DNA of 64,000 bases from an uncultured Bacteroides sp. (GTDB lineage: Bacteria; Bacteroidota; Bacteroidia; Bacteroidales; Bacteroidaceae). The stretch covers positions 62,001 to 126,000 of the forward strand of contig UQVZ01000001.1 of the NCBI GenBank assembly GCA_900544675.1, given 5' to 3'. Position 1 is the stretch's first letter; every line of letters starts with the position of its first letter. The notes under the pieces were generated by a model that saw only the letters and a list, made by a program, of their open reading frames with translations, did not search any database and was not told where the DNA came from. Positions 8,728 to 17,389 of the stretch are shown here, in pieces. The position numbers were made by a program, and so were the translations under genes.

Positions 8728-9576
8728 TTACTTGTTTCTTTCTTCAATCACGCAGTCGGCTGGCGCCTTGATGTTTTCGTCCAGAGTGACGGAACCGATG
8801 CTGTCTGCTGTGATGCGTCCCGATGTCGGGTTCTTGATGTTGGTTATAGCTCCGCGGATGTCTGCCTGTAAGGTGCTGTATTCGAAAGCCCGGTCGCACG
8901 ACGGGTCGAAGGTGCAGTTTTCCAATATCAGGTTTTCGGCATAGCACAGCGGTTGCTCGCCCGAGATGTGGCAATTCACCAGACGCAGGTTCTTCGAATG
9001 CCAGCCCAGGTATTCGCCGTTCAGTTCCGAATCGTAGATAGTTACATTCTCCACTTCCCAGAAAGCGTCTTTGGTCGTAATCTTCGCGTGATGGATTTCC
9101 ACGTTCTTCACGTATTGGAAGACATATTTGCTGTCACTTTCCAGCCCGTCCACGTAGATGTCGTTGCTGAACATAAACGGATAAGTCCCGTCGTGCAGCT
9201 TGAGGTTCTTCACGCGGATGCGGTTGCACCGCCAGAACACTTCGTCGGCATCGTTCATTTGTACGTTTTCTATGTCGATATCATTCATCTCACGGAACAT
9301 TTTCGGCGCGTCGATGACCGTATCTTTCATTACCAGATGGTCGGAATACCAGAGTGCCGAGCGTCCGCCTACAGCAAAATAACAGTGGTCGATGGTAAAT
9401 CCGTGTACGTGCCAGAAAGGATAGTTCCCCTCAAAGCGGCAGTTGGTGGCCACGATGTTGCTGCACTCTTTGATGCCCGACTCGCCTTCGCGTATGGTCA
9501 CGTTGTCCAGGTGAAGGTCGTGCGAAGCGAACAAGGGGCGTTCGCCTCCGAATTCTTTGTCTTTAATCAGTTGCAT
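8728..9576 (-). CDS. DUF3737 family protein (beta-helix)
   Basis: Protein of 282 residues recognisable as DUF3737. It is made of repeated short strands with regularly spaced Asn, Cys and aromatic residues (for example NPFWHVHG-like and FWEVENVTIYDSEL segments). This pattern is typical of a right-handed parallel beta-helix resembling pectate lyase folds. There is no signal peptide, so it is presumably cytoplasmic. Function of the family is not established. The gene is alone, convergent with the CMD-cupin gene and divergent from potA across a 212-bp spacer. A CAAATTTA at 9612-9619 could be its -7 box on the minus strand. Confidence 0.85.
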   Translation of the reverse strand: MQLIKDKEFGGERPLFASHDLHLDNVTIREGESGIKECSNIVATNCRFEGNYPFWHVHGFTIDHCYFAVGGRSALWYSDHLVMKDTVIDAPKMFREMNDIDIENVQMNDADEVFWRCNRIRVKNLKLHDGTYPFMFSNDIYVDGLESDSKYVFQYVKNVEIHHAKITTKDAFWEVENVTIYDSELNGEYLGWHSKNLRLVNCHISGEQPLCYAENLILENCTFDPSCDRAFEYSTLQADIRGAITNIKNPTSGRITADSIGSVTLDENIKAPADCVIEERNK

Positions 9577-9757
9577 AGTTCTATTTAGTGTTTTATGTCT
9601 TTTCCCGGATGCAAATTTACAACATTCTTCCCATACATTTGTAAATGAATTACAGATGATGTTACCACGATTACAGAAATAAGGCCGTCTGCCATATCGG
9701 GTGGCAAGAGATATTGAAAAATCATCTTATTGTAACGATATTACTGAATATATTCTG

Positions 9758-9765
9758 TACCTTTG
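9758..9765 (+). promoter_or_regulatory. -7 promoter element of the pot operon
   Basis: TACCTTTG, a perfect TAnnTTTG match, 24 bp before the potA start. An upstream TTG at 9730-9732 is 25 bp away, longer than usual. Nothing else is evident in the 212-bp divergent spacer. Confidence 0.55.
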
Positions 9766-9788
9766 CACGCTGAAAACAAAAAAGAGAT

Positions 9789-11195
9789 ATGCAGACAGAT
9801 AGCAGACCGATTATCGAGATAAAGGACGTGTCGAAGTATTTTGGTGAGAAAACAGCCCTTGACCACGTGAACCTGTACGTGCGCAAGGGCGAGTTCCTGA
9901 CCATCCTGGGGCCTTCAGGATGTGGGAAAACCACCTTGCTCCGCCTGCTGGCAGGGTTTCATACCGCATCGGAAGGCGAGATTTACATCAGCGGGCAGGA
10001 GGTGACACAGATGCCTCCTTACCGTCGTCCCATCAATACCGTGTTTCAGAAGTACGCTTTGTTCCCGCACCTGAACGTGTTCGACAACATTGCCTTCGGA
10101 CTGAAGCTGAAGAAGATGCCCAAAGCGGACATCGAGCGGAAGGTAAAGGTGGCGTTGCGTATGGTGGGAATGACCGATTATGAGTACCGTGACGTCGACT
10201 CGCTTTCGGGCGGACAACAGCAGCGGGTAGCCATAGCCCGTGCCATTGTGAACGAACCGGAAGTGTTGCTGCTGGACGAACCGCTTGCGGCCCTCGACCT
10301 GAAGATGCGCAAGGATATGCAGATGGAGCTGAAGGAAATGCACCGCCGGCTGGGGATTACCTTTGTTTATGTCACCCACGACCAGGAAGAGGCGTTGACC
10401 TTGAGCGACACCATCGTGGTGATGAGTGAGGGGCGCATCCAGCAGATAGGCACGCCTACGGACATCTACAACGAACCTGTCAATTCGTTTGTGGCAGATT
10501 TCATCGGCGAGAGCAACATCCTGAACGGCACAATGGTGCGTGACAAGCTGGTGCGTTTCTGCGGGCACGAATTCGAATGTGTCGACGAGGGCTTTGGCGA
10601 AGATGTGCCTGTCGATGTGGTGATACGCCCGGAGGACTTGTATATTTTCCCCGTGACCCGGCGCGCCCAGCTGCGTGGCGTGGTGCAGTCGTGCATCTTC
10701 AAGGGCGTGCACTACGAGATGGCAGTGGCGGTAGACGACTATGAGTTTATCGTGCAAGACTATCACGCTTTCGAGGCTGGTATGGAAGTCGGCTTGCTGG
10801 TAAAGCCTTTTGATATCCACATTATGAAGAAGGAGCGGATTTGCAATACGTTTGAGGCGAAAATCATTGACGGCACGCACGTGGAGTTTCTGGGATGTAC
10901 GTTCGAATGTCTGCCCTCGGCGATGCCTGCTTCAGTGTATGGCGGTCAAGATGCCAAGGTGGAAGTGGACTTCGGCAAAGTTATTCTTCAGGATAACGAG
11001 GAGGACGGCATGCTGACGGGCGAGGTGAAGTTCATCCTTTACAAGGGCAACCATTATCACCTGACGGTGCTTTCCGACTGGGACGAGAATGTATATGTCG
11101 ATACCAACGATGTGTGGGATGACGGCGACCGTGTGGGCATCACCATTCCGCCCGAAGCCATTCGTGTAACCCCTGTAACTGATAAGACGAAATGA
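9789..11195 (+). CDS. potA: spermidine/putrescine ABC transporter ATPase PotA, with duplicated C-terminal domain
   Basis: ATP-hydrolysing subunit of a polyamine importer, first gene of potABCD. Walker A (GPSGCGKTT) is near residue 41, the signature LSGGQQQR at 139-146, and Walker B (LLLDEPLAALD) with the H-loop THDQEEAL follows. At 468 residues it is about 100 longer than a usual PotA of about 370. The extra length comes from two consecutive TOBE-like halves. The first (about 253-347) starts FCGHEFEC and ends LLVKPFDIHIM. The second (about 364-462) starts FLGCTFEC and ends TIPPEAIRVT. This looks like an internal duplication. The stop overlaps the potB start by 4 bp, suggesting translational coupling. 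Confidence 0.94.
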   Translation: MQTDSRPIIEIKDVSKYFGEKTALDHVNLYVRKGEFLTILGPSGCGKTTLLRLLAGFHTASEGEIYISGQEVTQMPPYRRPINTVFQKYALFPHLNVFDNIAFGLKLKKMPKADIERKVKVALRMVGMTDYEYRDVDSLSGGQQQRVAIARAIVNEPEVLLLDEPLAALDLKMRKDMQMELKEMHRRLGITFVYVTHDQEEALTLSDTIVVMSEGRIQQIGTPTDIYNEPVNSFVADFIGESNILNGTMVRDKLVRFCGHEFECVDEGFGEDVPVDVVIRPEDLYIFPVTRRAQLRGVVQSCIFKGVHYEMAVAVDDYEFIVQDYHAFEAGMEVGLLVKPFDIHIMKKERICNTFEAKIIDGTHVEFLGCTFECLPSAMPASVYGGQDAKVEVDFGKVILQDNEEDGMLTGEVKFILYKGNHYHLTVLSDWDENVYVDTNDVWDDGDRVGITIPPEAIRVTPVTDKTK

Positions 11196-11992
11196 CAAGG
11201 ATTGTTCGGTTTTTTGTTTCACGGAAAAGCTGGGTTTTGCCTTATCTTATCTTTTCCGTCATTTTTGTGATTGTCCCCTTGCTTCTGATTGTGGTGTATG
11301 CCTTCACCGACGATGCCGGCAGGCTGACGCTGGAGAACTTCCGGAAGTTTTTCGACCATCCTGAAGCGGTCAACACGTTTGTTTACTCCATCGGCATAGC
11401 GATGATTACCACCGTGGGATGCATCGTGCTGGGCTATCCGGCAGCGTGGATATTGAGCAACTGCAAGAAGTTAGGTTACGCCCGCACGCTGATTATGCTG
11501 TTTATTCTTCCGATGTGGGTGAACATCCTGGTGCGTACACTTGCCACGGTAGCTTTGTTCGACTTTTTCCGTTTGCCCTTGGGCGAAGGTGCCTTGATAT
11601 TCGGTATGATTTACAACTTTATCCCTTTTATGATTTATCCTATCTATAACACGCTTCAGAAGATGGACCGCAGCTACATCGAAGCGGCTCAGGACCTGGG
11701 AGCCGATTCGTTTCAGGTGTTTTGGAAAGTGGTGTTCCCTTTGTCGATGCCCGGTGTGGTGAGCGGTATTATGATGGTGTTTATGCCTACCATATCCACC
11801 TTTGCCATTGCCGAACTGCTCACGATGAACAACATCAAGCTGTTTGGTACGACCATTCAGGAGAATATCAACAACAGCCTTTGGAATTACGGGGCTGCCC
11901 TTTCGCTCATTATGCTCTTCCTGATTGCCGCCACTTCGCTTTTCAGTTCTGAAGACAAGAACAAGGTAGAGAAAGGAGGTGAGTCGTGGTAA
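11192..11992 (+). CDS. potB: spermidine/putrescine ABC transporter permease PotB
   Basis: First membrane permease of the polyamine importer, 266 residues with about six transmembrane segments. The first is around residues 15-40. The conserved EAA loop that contacts the ATPase reads YIEAAQDLGADSFQVFWKVVFPLSMPG near 155-180. It overlaps potA by 4 bp at the start and potC by 7 bp at the end, so the three are one translationally coupled unit. Inner-membrane location is inferred from hydrophobicity. Confidence 0.93.
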   Translation: MTRIVRFFVSRKSWVLPYLIFSVIFVIVPLLLIVVYAFTDDAGRLTLENFRKFFDHPEAVNTFVYSIGIAMITTVGCIVLGYPAAWILSNCKKLGYARTLIMLFILPMWVNILVRTLATVALFDFFRLPLGEGALIFGMIYNFIPFMIYPIYNTLQKMDRSYIEAAQDLGADSFQVFWKVVFPLSMPGVVSGIMMVFMPTISTFAIAELLTMNNIKLFGTTIQENINNSLWNYGAALSLIMLFLIAATSLFSSEDKNKVEKGGESW

Positions 11993-12795
11993 GACGTATT
12001 GTCGGGCAGGTATATCTGTGGGTGCTGCTGATTCTTCTGTATGCCCCGATAGCGATTATCGTGATTTATTCGTTTACCGATGCCAAGGTCTTGGGCAACT
12101 GGAGCGGCTTCTCGCTGAAGCTATACGAGTCGTTGCTCGATACCGGTGCCCATCATTCGCTGATGAATGCTTTTGTCAATACCATTCTGATAGCTTTCAT
12201 CGCGGCTACGGCTTCTACCTTGCTCGGAAGCCTTGCGGCTATCGGCATCTTCAACCTGCGGGTGCGGAGCCGGAAAGCCATGGGATTCATCAATACCATT
12301 CCTATCCTGAATGGGGACATCATTACCGGTATTTCGCTGTTCCTTCTGTTCGTGTCGCTGGGCATTACGCAGGGCTTTACTACGGTAGTCCTTGCGCACA
12401 TCACTTTTTGTACCCCTTACGTGGTGCTGAGCGTGTTGCCTCGCCTCAAACAGATGAATCCGAATCTGTATGAAGCCGCCCTCGACCTGGGAGCAACGCC
12501 GATGCAGGCATTGTGGAAGATTATCATTCCCGAAATCCGTCCGGGAATGATCAGCGGTTTCTTATTGGCGCTGACCATATCGATTGACGATTTTGCCGTG
12601 ACGGTTTTCACCATCGGCAATCAGGGGCTGGAGACTCTTTCCACCTATATTTATGCCGATGCCCGCAAGGGAGGCTTGACGCCGGAGCTTCGTCCGTTGT
12701 CGGCCTTGATATTCATCGTTATACTGGCATTGCTGATTATCATTAACCGGAGAGCAGGGAGAGTGAAGAATGAAGAGTTGAAAATGAAGAATTAA
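11986..12795 (+). CDS. potC: spermidine/putrescine ABC transporter permease PotC
   Basis: Second permease of the importer, 269 residues with about six membrane helices. Its EAA loop reads YEAALDLGATPMQALWKIIIPEIRPGM near residues 163-188. The GTG at 11986 overlaps potB and is the natural start (VRRIVGQVYLWVLL). The C-terminus ends in charged residues encoded by a GAAGAATGAAGAG stretch resembling the intergenic repeats seen elsewhere, so the last ten or so residues may be repeat-derived. potD starts 9 bp later. Confidence 0.93.
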   Translation: MVRRIVGQVYLWVLLILLYAPIAIIVIYSFTDAKVLGNWSGFSLKLYESLLDTGAHHSLMNAFVNTILIAFIAATASTLLGSLAAIGIFNLRVRSRKAMGFINTIPILNGDIITGISLFLLFVSLGITQGFTTVVLAHITFCTPYVVLSVLPRLKQMNPNLYEAALDLGATPMQALWKIIIPEIRPGMISGFLLALTISIDDFAVTVFTIGNQGLETLSTYIYADARKGGLTPELRPLSALIFIVILALLIIINRRAGRVKNEELKMKN

Positions 12796-12804
12796 GAAGG
12801 CGGA

Positions 12805-14127
12805 ATGAGAAAGATAGTTATCGGATGGATATTGGTTTGTCTGGCATTGACCGGGTGTTACAATACCGGCGAGCCGCGTGAGAACATATTGAAAGTATAT
12901 AATTGGGCAGACTATATCGGCGAAGGAGTGCTGGACGATTTCTGTGCCTATTATAAGGAAGAGACCGGAGAGGATATCCGTATCGTGTACCAGACGTTCG
13001 ACATCAACGAGATTATGCTGACGAAGATAGAGAAAGGACACGAGGATTTCGATGTGGTTTGTCCTTCGGAGTATATCATCGAGCGGATGTTTCGTAAAGG
13101 GTTGCTTTTGCCTATTGATACCACATTTGCCCGTTCACCTAATTATATGAAAGGTGTGGCACCTTACATCCGCCGGCAATTGGACCGTTTGGGAACGGCG
13201 GAAAATCCTGTAAGCCGCTACGCGGTATGCTATATGTGGGGAACGGCAGGCTTGCTCTATAATACGGAATATGTTACAGCCGAAGAAATGTCTACCTGGG
13301 AGTGCTTGTGGAACAAGCGTTATGCCGGCAAGATTCTGATGAAGGATTCGTATCGCGACGCATACGGCACGGCGTTGCTGTATGCTTACCGCAAGGAGTT
13401 GGCTGCAGGCAAAGAATCGGTAGCGCAACTGATGAACGACTATTCGCCGGCAGCAATGGATACGGTAGAGAAATACCTGAAGTTGTTGAAGCCCAATGTG
13501 GCAGGATGGGAAGCCGACTTCGGCAAGGAAATGATGACCAAGGGCAAGGCATGGATTAATATGACGTGGAGTGGCGATGCCCAATGGGCTATCGAAGAAG
13601 CCCGCACGGTAGGTGTGGATCTGGCATACGAAGTGCCGCGTGAAGGAAGCAATATCTGGTATGACGGATGGGTGATACCGAAATATGCCAAGAACCGGAA
13701 GGCGGCAAGCTATTTCATCAATTTCCTGTGCCGTCCCGATATCGCTTTACGCAATATGGAGGCTACTGGCTATGTATGCTCTATCGCTTCGCCCGAAATT
13801 ATGGAGGCAAGCATCGACTCTACGTTGACAGAAGAGGTGGATGCCAGTTATTTTTTCGGACCGGAGGCTACGGATGTCAAGTTGAGAGCGACTCAATATC
13901 CCGACATTTCGGTTGTAGAGCGTTGTTCGATGATACGCGATTTCGGTGATAAGACGGTAGACGTACTCGAAATATGGTCGCGTGTCAAGGGTGATAACCT
14001 GAATAGCGGCATCGTGGTTTTCATCCTGGTGGTAGTGGCAGGCTTGAGCGGCTGGCAGTTGCGGAACCGTTGGCTGAGCTGGAAGCGTAAACGTATGTCG
14101 CGCCGCAGACGGAGAAGAATTGTATGA
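12805..14127 (+). CDS. potD: spermidine/putrescine-binding lipoprotein PotD with C-terminal membrane helix
   Basis: Substrate-binding component of the polyamine importer. The N-terminus is a lipoprotein signal with lipobox LTGC (Cys18). The mature part carries the family's LKVYNWADYIGEGVLDDF opening and the conserved WGTAGLLYN and PREGSNIWYDGWVIPK segments. At 440 residues it is about 90 longer than typical PotD. From about residue 402 there is a hydrophobic helix (GIVVFILVVVAGLSGWQL), then a tail very rich in Lys and Arg. This suggests a second anchor in the inner membrane with a cytoplasmic basic tail. That is unusual for a binding protein and could keep it attached to its permease. Confidence 0.92.
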   Translation: MRKIVIGWILVCLALTGCYNTGEPRENILKVYNWADYIGEGVLDDFCAYYKEETGEDIRIVYQTFDINEIMLTKIEKGHEDFDVVCPSEYIIERMFRKGLLLPIDTTFARSPNYMKGVAPYIRRQLDRLGTAENPVSRYAVCYMWGTAGLLYNTEYVTAEEMSTWECLWNKRYAGKILMKDSYRDAYGTALLYAYRKELAAGKESVAQLMNDYSPAAMDTVEKYLKLLKPNVAGWEADFGKEMMTKGKAWINMTWSGDAQWAIEEARTVGVDLAYEVPREGSNIWYDGWVIPKYAKNRKAASYFINFLCRPDIALRNMEATGYVCSIASPEIMEASIDSTLTEEVDASYFFGPEATDVKLRATQYPDISVVERCSMIRDFGDKTVDVLEIWSRVKGDNLNSGIVVFILVVVAGLSGWQLRNRWLSWKRKRMSRRRRRRIV

Positions 14128-14146
14128 AACATAGAAAATAATGGGC

Positions 14147-15451
14147 TTATAATATTAGTCGTGATGCCCGTGTGACAAGCACCGCTTGTACAATGCCTCG
14201 CAGAGCGAGATAGATAATGAATCCCATCCATAGGGCATGATTCTGGAGCGAATCATGCAAGCCGTAATAGATAAGGAAGAAACTGGCTGAGGCTACAATC
14301 ATGCCTTTCAGCATGATGCCGGTAGCAGTGGCACCGATACAGATGCCATCGAGCAGAAAGGCGGAAAAGCCGGCAAGCGGAATAGCCAGCACCCAATAGA
14401 AATAGGCTCCCGATGCATCGATGACTTCCTGTTCGTTGGTGAGCAGACCGAGGAAACCTTTGCCTCCTATGCCGTATAATAGGGTGAAGAACAAGGCAAG
14501 CGCGATGCCCCATCCGAAAAGATGGCGGACGGTCAGGCGGAGTTCCGTGCGGTTGCGTGCGCCGATGTATTTGCCGGTCAGTGCCTCGCCGGCGTAAGCA
14601 AAGCCGTCCATGATGTAAGAGAACAGGGTGAAAAGTTGCATCAGCAGGGTGTTGACGGCAAGCGTCACATCGCCGTATGCCGCTCCGGTAGAGGTGAAAA
14701 ACACGGTGACCGCTACCAGGCAAAGCGTGCGTAGGAAGATGTCGCGGTTCACCTGAAAGAAGCGTGACATTGCCGTGCGGGTGAATACAGACCGGCTTTG
14801 GACGTACTTGCGAAGGGGGCGGTAATAGCGAAGCCAGAGCAGGTAAGCCATGAAGAGTCCGGCATATTGGGCGATGAGCGTTCCGAGGGCGACACCTGCC
14901 ACTTTCATGTCACAGACAAATACGAAAAAGAGGCTGGCGGCAATATTCACCACGTTTTGTGTTATGGCGATGAACATCGGGAATCTGGAGTTCTGCATCC
15001 CGATGAACCATCCGGCAAAACCATATAACCCTAACGTAGCTGGAGCTCCCCAGATGCAGATGTGGAAGTAGACTGAAGCAAGTTCCCTCACTTCGGGGCT
15101 GGCATCAATCAATTGGAAAGCTATGGCACGGATGGGGTATTGCAATACGAGCAGGATGAAAGCCAGAATCATTCCGATACCTATCGAACGGAGCAAAATA
15201 CGGGTAACTTCGGGCAGGTCGTGCGCGCCGTATGCCTGTGCGGTCAGTCCGCTGGTTCCCATCCGCAAGAAACCGAATATCCAGTAAATCATATTGAATA
15301 ACATGCCTCCCACAGCGATGGCGCCGATATAGGAGGCAGAACCCAAATGGCCGACAATGGTGACATCGACCAGCCCCAGTAAGGGAACGGTAATGTTTGA
15401 GACAATGGAAGGTATGGCGATATGCAGGATGCGTTGGCTTGTTGGTGACAT
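14147..15451 (-). CDS. MATE family efflux transporter
   Basis: Multidrug and toxin extrusion-type exporter of 434 residues with about 12 transmembrane helices and the DinF/NorM-like opening (LHIAIPSIVSNITVPLLGLVDVTIVGHLG). Such proteins couple export of cationic compounds to a sodium or proton gradient; the substrate cannot be told here. It is the last gene of a minus-strand run YraN, BirA, MATE, with a 19-bp gap to birA. Its stop is 20 bp from the convergent potD stop. No obvious terminator hairpin fits in that space. Confidence 0.92.
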   Translation of the reverse strand: MSPTSQRILHIAIPSIVSNITVPLLGLVDVTIVGHLGSASYIGAIAVGGMLFNMIYWIFGFLRMGTSGLTAQAYGAHDLPEVTRILLRSIGIGMILAFILLVLQYPIRAIAFQLIDASPEVRELASVYFHICIWGAPATLGLYGFAGWFIGMQNSRFPMFIAITQNVVNIAASLFFVFVCDMKVAGVALGTLIAQYAGLFMAYLLWLRYYRPLRKYVQSRSVFTRTAMSRFFQVNRDIFLRTLCLVAVTVFFTSTGAAYGDVTLAVNTLLMQLFTLFSYIMDGFAYAGEALTGKYIGARNRTELRLTVRHLFGWGIALALFFTLLYGIGGKGFLGLLTNEQEVIDASGAYFYWVLAIPLAGFSAFLLDGICIGATATGIMLKGMIVASASFFLIYYGLHDSLQNHALWMGFIIYLALRGIVQAVLVTRASRLIL

Positions 15452-15470
15452 ATATTAATAGGTATAAGGG

Positions 15471-16208
15471 TTATAATTCGAATGCGACTTCCTTGAACAG
15501 GTATTTCCGGCATTGTCCTTCCGAGTCCTCCAGTATCAGTCTGCCCGAAGGTTCTACGTCGCGTATGCAGGCTTGGAAGATTCCCTCGCGGTCGCGGTAG
15601 GTGTAAAAGCCGTCTTTACGGTATAACAGCCTTTTGTAGCGGTCGGCTATTTCATCGGTCTGTCCGTCTTGTAGCAGGCGGTAATACCAGCCGATGCGTT
15701 GCATCACTTGGCGTAAGATTTCTTCCGGCCTGTATGTGTCGCCGGTGATTTGCGTAAGCGAGACCGGATTGGGAGCGTCGCTTACGAAATGTTTTTGGTT
15801 CAGGTTGATGCCTGTACCCGAAATGGAGCGGCTGATGTATCTGCCTGTCAGGTCATTTTCGATGAGGGTACCGCATAGTTTCCGGTCTTTCCAATAGATG
15901 TCGTTCGGCCATTTGATGGCGATGCCTTCCGTGTATCCCGACAATACATCAGTAAGAGACAGTGCCGTGACTTGCGAAAGAAAGAACTGACGTTCGGCTT
16001 CGAGACGTGTGGGATAGACCACGAAGCTGAACAATAGGTTCGCTCCCGGTTCCGATTCCCAGCTGTTGCCTCGTTGTCCGCGACCGGCTGTTTGGTAGGA
16101 AGTATATACACAGGTCAGGTCTTTTTGAGGCATACGGTTGCACAGGTCGGCAAGATAAGTGTTGGTGGAAGTGGTTTCCTGTAAGGATATAGGTTCGGGA
16201 ATTTTCAT
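15471..16208 (-). CDS. birA: biotin--[acetyl-CoA-carboxylase] ligase
   Basis: Joins biotin to the carrier lysine of biotin-dependent carboxylases via biotinyl-AMP. The 245 residues show TSTNTYL, then the biotin/ATP-binding QTAGRGQRGNSWES near residue 42, and KWPNDIYWKDRKLCGTLIE near 100. There is no N-terminal winged helix, so this is a class I enzyme and not a DNA-binding repressor. It sits between yraN (22-bp gap) and the MATE gene. Confidence 0.93.
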   Translation of the reverse strand: MKIPEPISLQETTSTNTYLADLCNRMPQKDLTCVYTSYQTAGRGQRGNSWESEPGANLLFSFVVYPTRLEAERQFFLSQVTALSLTDVLSGYTEGIAIKWPNDIYWKDRKLCGTLIENDLTGRYISRSISGTGINLNQKHFVSDAPNPVSLTQITGDTYRPEEILRQVMQRIGWYYRLLQDGQTDEIADRYKRLLYRKDGFYTYRDREGIFQACIRDVEPSGRLILEDSEGQCRKYLFKEVAFEL

Positions 16209-16230
16209 CGGTTTGTCGTTTTATCATGTT

Positions 16231-16596
16231 TTACCAAATAGGAGGCAGAAAGGCGTCTTCGATGTGTTCGATGTGGAACGGAGGCTTCTTGCCTATCACT
16301 GTAATGATGTCAAAGCGTGCCGGAAGGTCGATGCCATACAGCTTGATATAGGAGTCTGCCAGCGAGACCAGCGTGCGTATTTTCCGGTTGTTTACCGCGT
16401 CTTCAGCATGTCCGTAAGTTTCGTTTCTTCGGGTTTTCACTTCTACGAAGACCAGTTGGCGGTCTTTTTCCGCCACGATGTCCAGTTCGTTCTTGCCTCT
16501 GCGCCAATTCCGGTGCCGGATGTAATAGCCTTTTTCGGTCAAATAGCGTGCCGCTTCGTTCTCACCTTCCTTTCCCAGGTCGTTGTGTTCTGCCAT
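16231..16596 (-). CDS. YraN family protein (UPF0102)
   Basis: 121-residue member of UPF0102/YraN, a small family with a PD-(D/E)XK nuclease-like core. The expected acidic pattern is visible as KNELDIVAEKDRQLVFVEVKTR near residues 35-57, preceded by RHRNWR. Biological role is not settled; a link to DNA repair or processing is inferred from the fold. It is the first gene of the minus-strand yraN-birA-MATE run. A TAACTTTG-type -7 box on the minus strand (16616-16623) lies 19 bp upstream of the start. Confidence 0.88.
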   Translation of the reverse strand: MAEHNDLGKEGENEAARYLTEKGYYIRHRNWRRGKNELDIVAEKDRQLVFVEVKTRRNETYGHAEDAVNNRKIRTLVSLADSYIKLYGIDLPARFDIITVIGKKPPFHIEHIEDAFLPPIW

Positions 16597-16674
16597 ATCG
16601 CTCCTTTTTTGTGCGCAAAGTTACGCAAATCCGGCCGCATTCCCTTACATTTTCGATTTTTAATCCGTATCAGT

Positions 16675-16706
16675 TTTGCAGATAAAGAAAAAGAGCGTTA
16701 ATTTTG
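16675..16706 (+). promoter_or_regulatory. promoter abutting the small basic protein gene
   Basis: TTTG at 16675-16678, 20 bp, TAATTTTG at 16699-16706. The -7 box ends 4 bp before the first ATG (16711), so the transcript would start at or next to the start codon. Confidence 0.7.
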
Positions 16707-16710
16707 CGCC

Positions 16711-16944
16711 ATGATGAATAATGGAAAGAAACGGAAGAAAGTGCCTGCCTCTGTGCCTCCACGAAGGCGGAGAATGGTGTGTCTGCTCAGTGAGGAGGAG
16801 GCACAGATTATAGAGCGTTACCTGAAACATTATCAGATAACCAACAAGGCACGTTGGTTCAGGGAAACGGTTCTGACGTTCATTCATCAGAAGATGGAGG
16901 AAGATTATCCCACTTTATTTAAAGAACACGATATGCGGAGGTGA
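16711..16944 (+). CDS. small basic protein, possible ribbon-helix-helix
   Basis: 77-residue protein I do not recognise by name. The first 21 residues are strongly basic (KKRKK, then PPRRRR). The rest, MVCLLSEEEAQIIERYLKHY followed by ITNKARWFRETVL, has the length and strand-helix-helix look of a ribbon-helix-helix DNA-binding protein. The stop is 3 bp before tadA and the two probably form an operon. The predicted promoter implies either a leaderless mRNA from 16711 or a later start such as the Met codon at 16774. DNA binding is inference. Confidence 0.7.
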   Translation: MMNNGKKRKKVPASVPPRRRRMVCLLSEEEAQIIERYLKHYQITNKARWFRETVLTFIHQKMEEDYPTLFKEHDMRR

Positions 16945-16947
16945 TAT

Positions 16948-17382
16948 ATGGCAGACGATGCATTTTATATGAAGCAAGCTTTAGCGGAAGCCGGGAAAGC
17001 GGCGGAACGGGGAGAGGTGCCGGTAGGAGCGGTTGTAGTATGTCGCGACCGTATCATAGCCCGTGCGCATAACCTGACCGAAACACTAAACGATGTGACG
17101 GCACACGCCGAGATGCAGGCTATCACGGCTGCTGCCAATGCTTTGGGTGCCAAATACCTGACCGATTGCACGCTTTACGTTACCGTTGAACCATGCGTGA
17201 TGTGTGCCGGAGCCATAGCTTGGGCACAAATCGGCAAGCTGGTGTTCGGTGCTGAAGACGAGAAACGCGGTTATCGTCGTTATGCGCCCGATGCGCTTCA
17301 CCCCAAAACGGTAGTCGTGTCGGGGGTGATGAAAGAAGAATGTGCCGCCCTGATGAAAGCATTCTTCCGTCAGAGGCGGTGA
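16948..17382 (+). CDS. tadA: tRNA-adenosine deaminase-like nucleoside deaminase
   Basis: Zinc-dependent deaminase of 144 residues, most likely TadA, which converts adenosine 34 to inosine in tRNA-Arg(ACG). The zinc and catalytic motif HAEMQAI is near residue 52 and the second zinc motif PCVMCAGAI near 81-89. Length and the conserved N-terminus (MKQALAEAGKAAERGEVPVGAV) fit the family. It follows the small basic protein gene with a 3-bp gap and converges on folA. Confidence 0.92.
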   Translation: MADDAFYMKQALAEAGKAAERGEVPVGAVVVCRDRIIARAHNLTETLNDVTAHAEMQAITAAANALGAKYLTDCTLYVTVEPCVMCAGAIAWAQIGKLVFGAEDEKRGYRRYAPDALHPKTVVVSGVMKEECAALMKAFFRQRR

Positions 17383-17389
17383 TGTGAGG

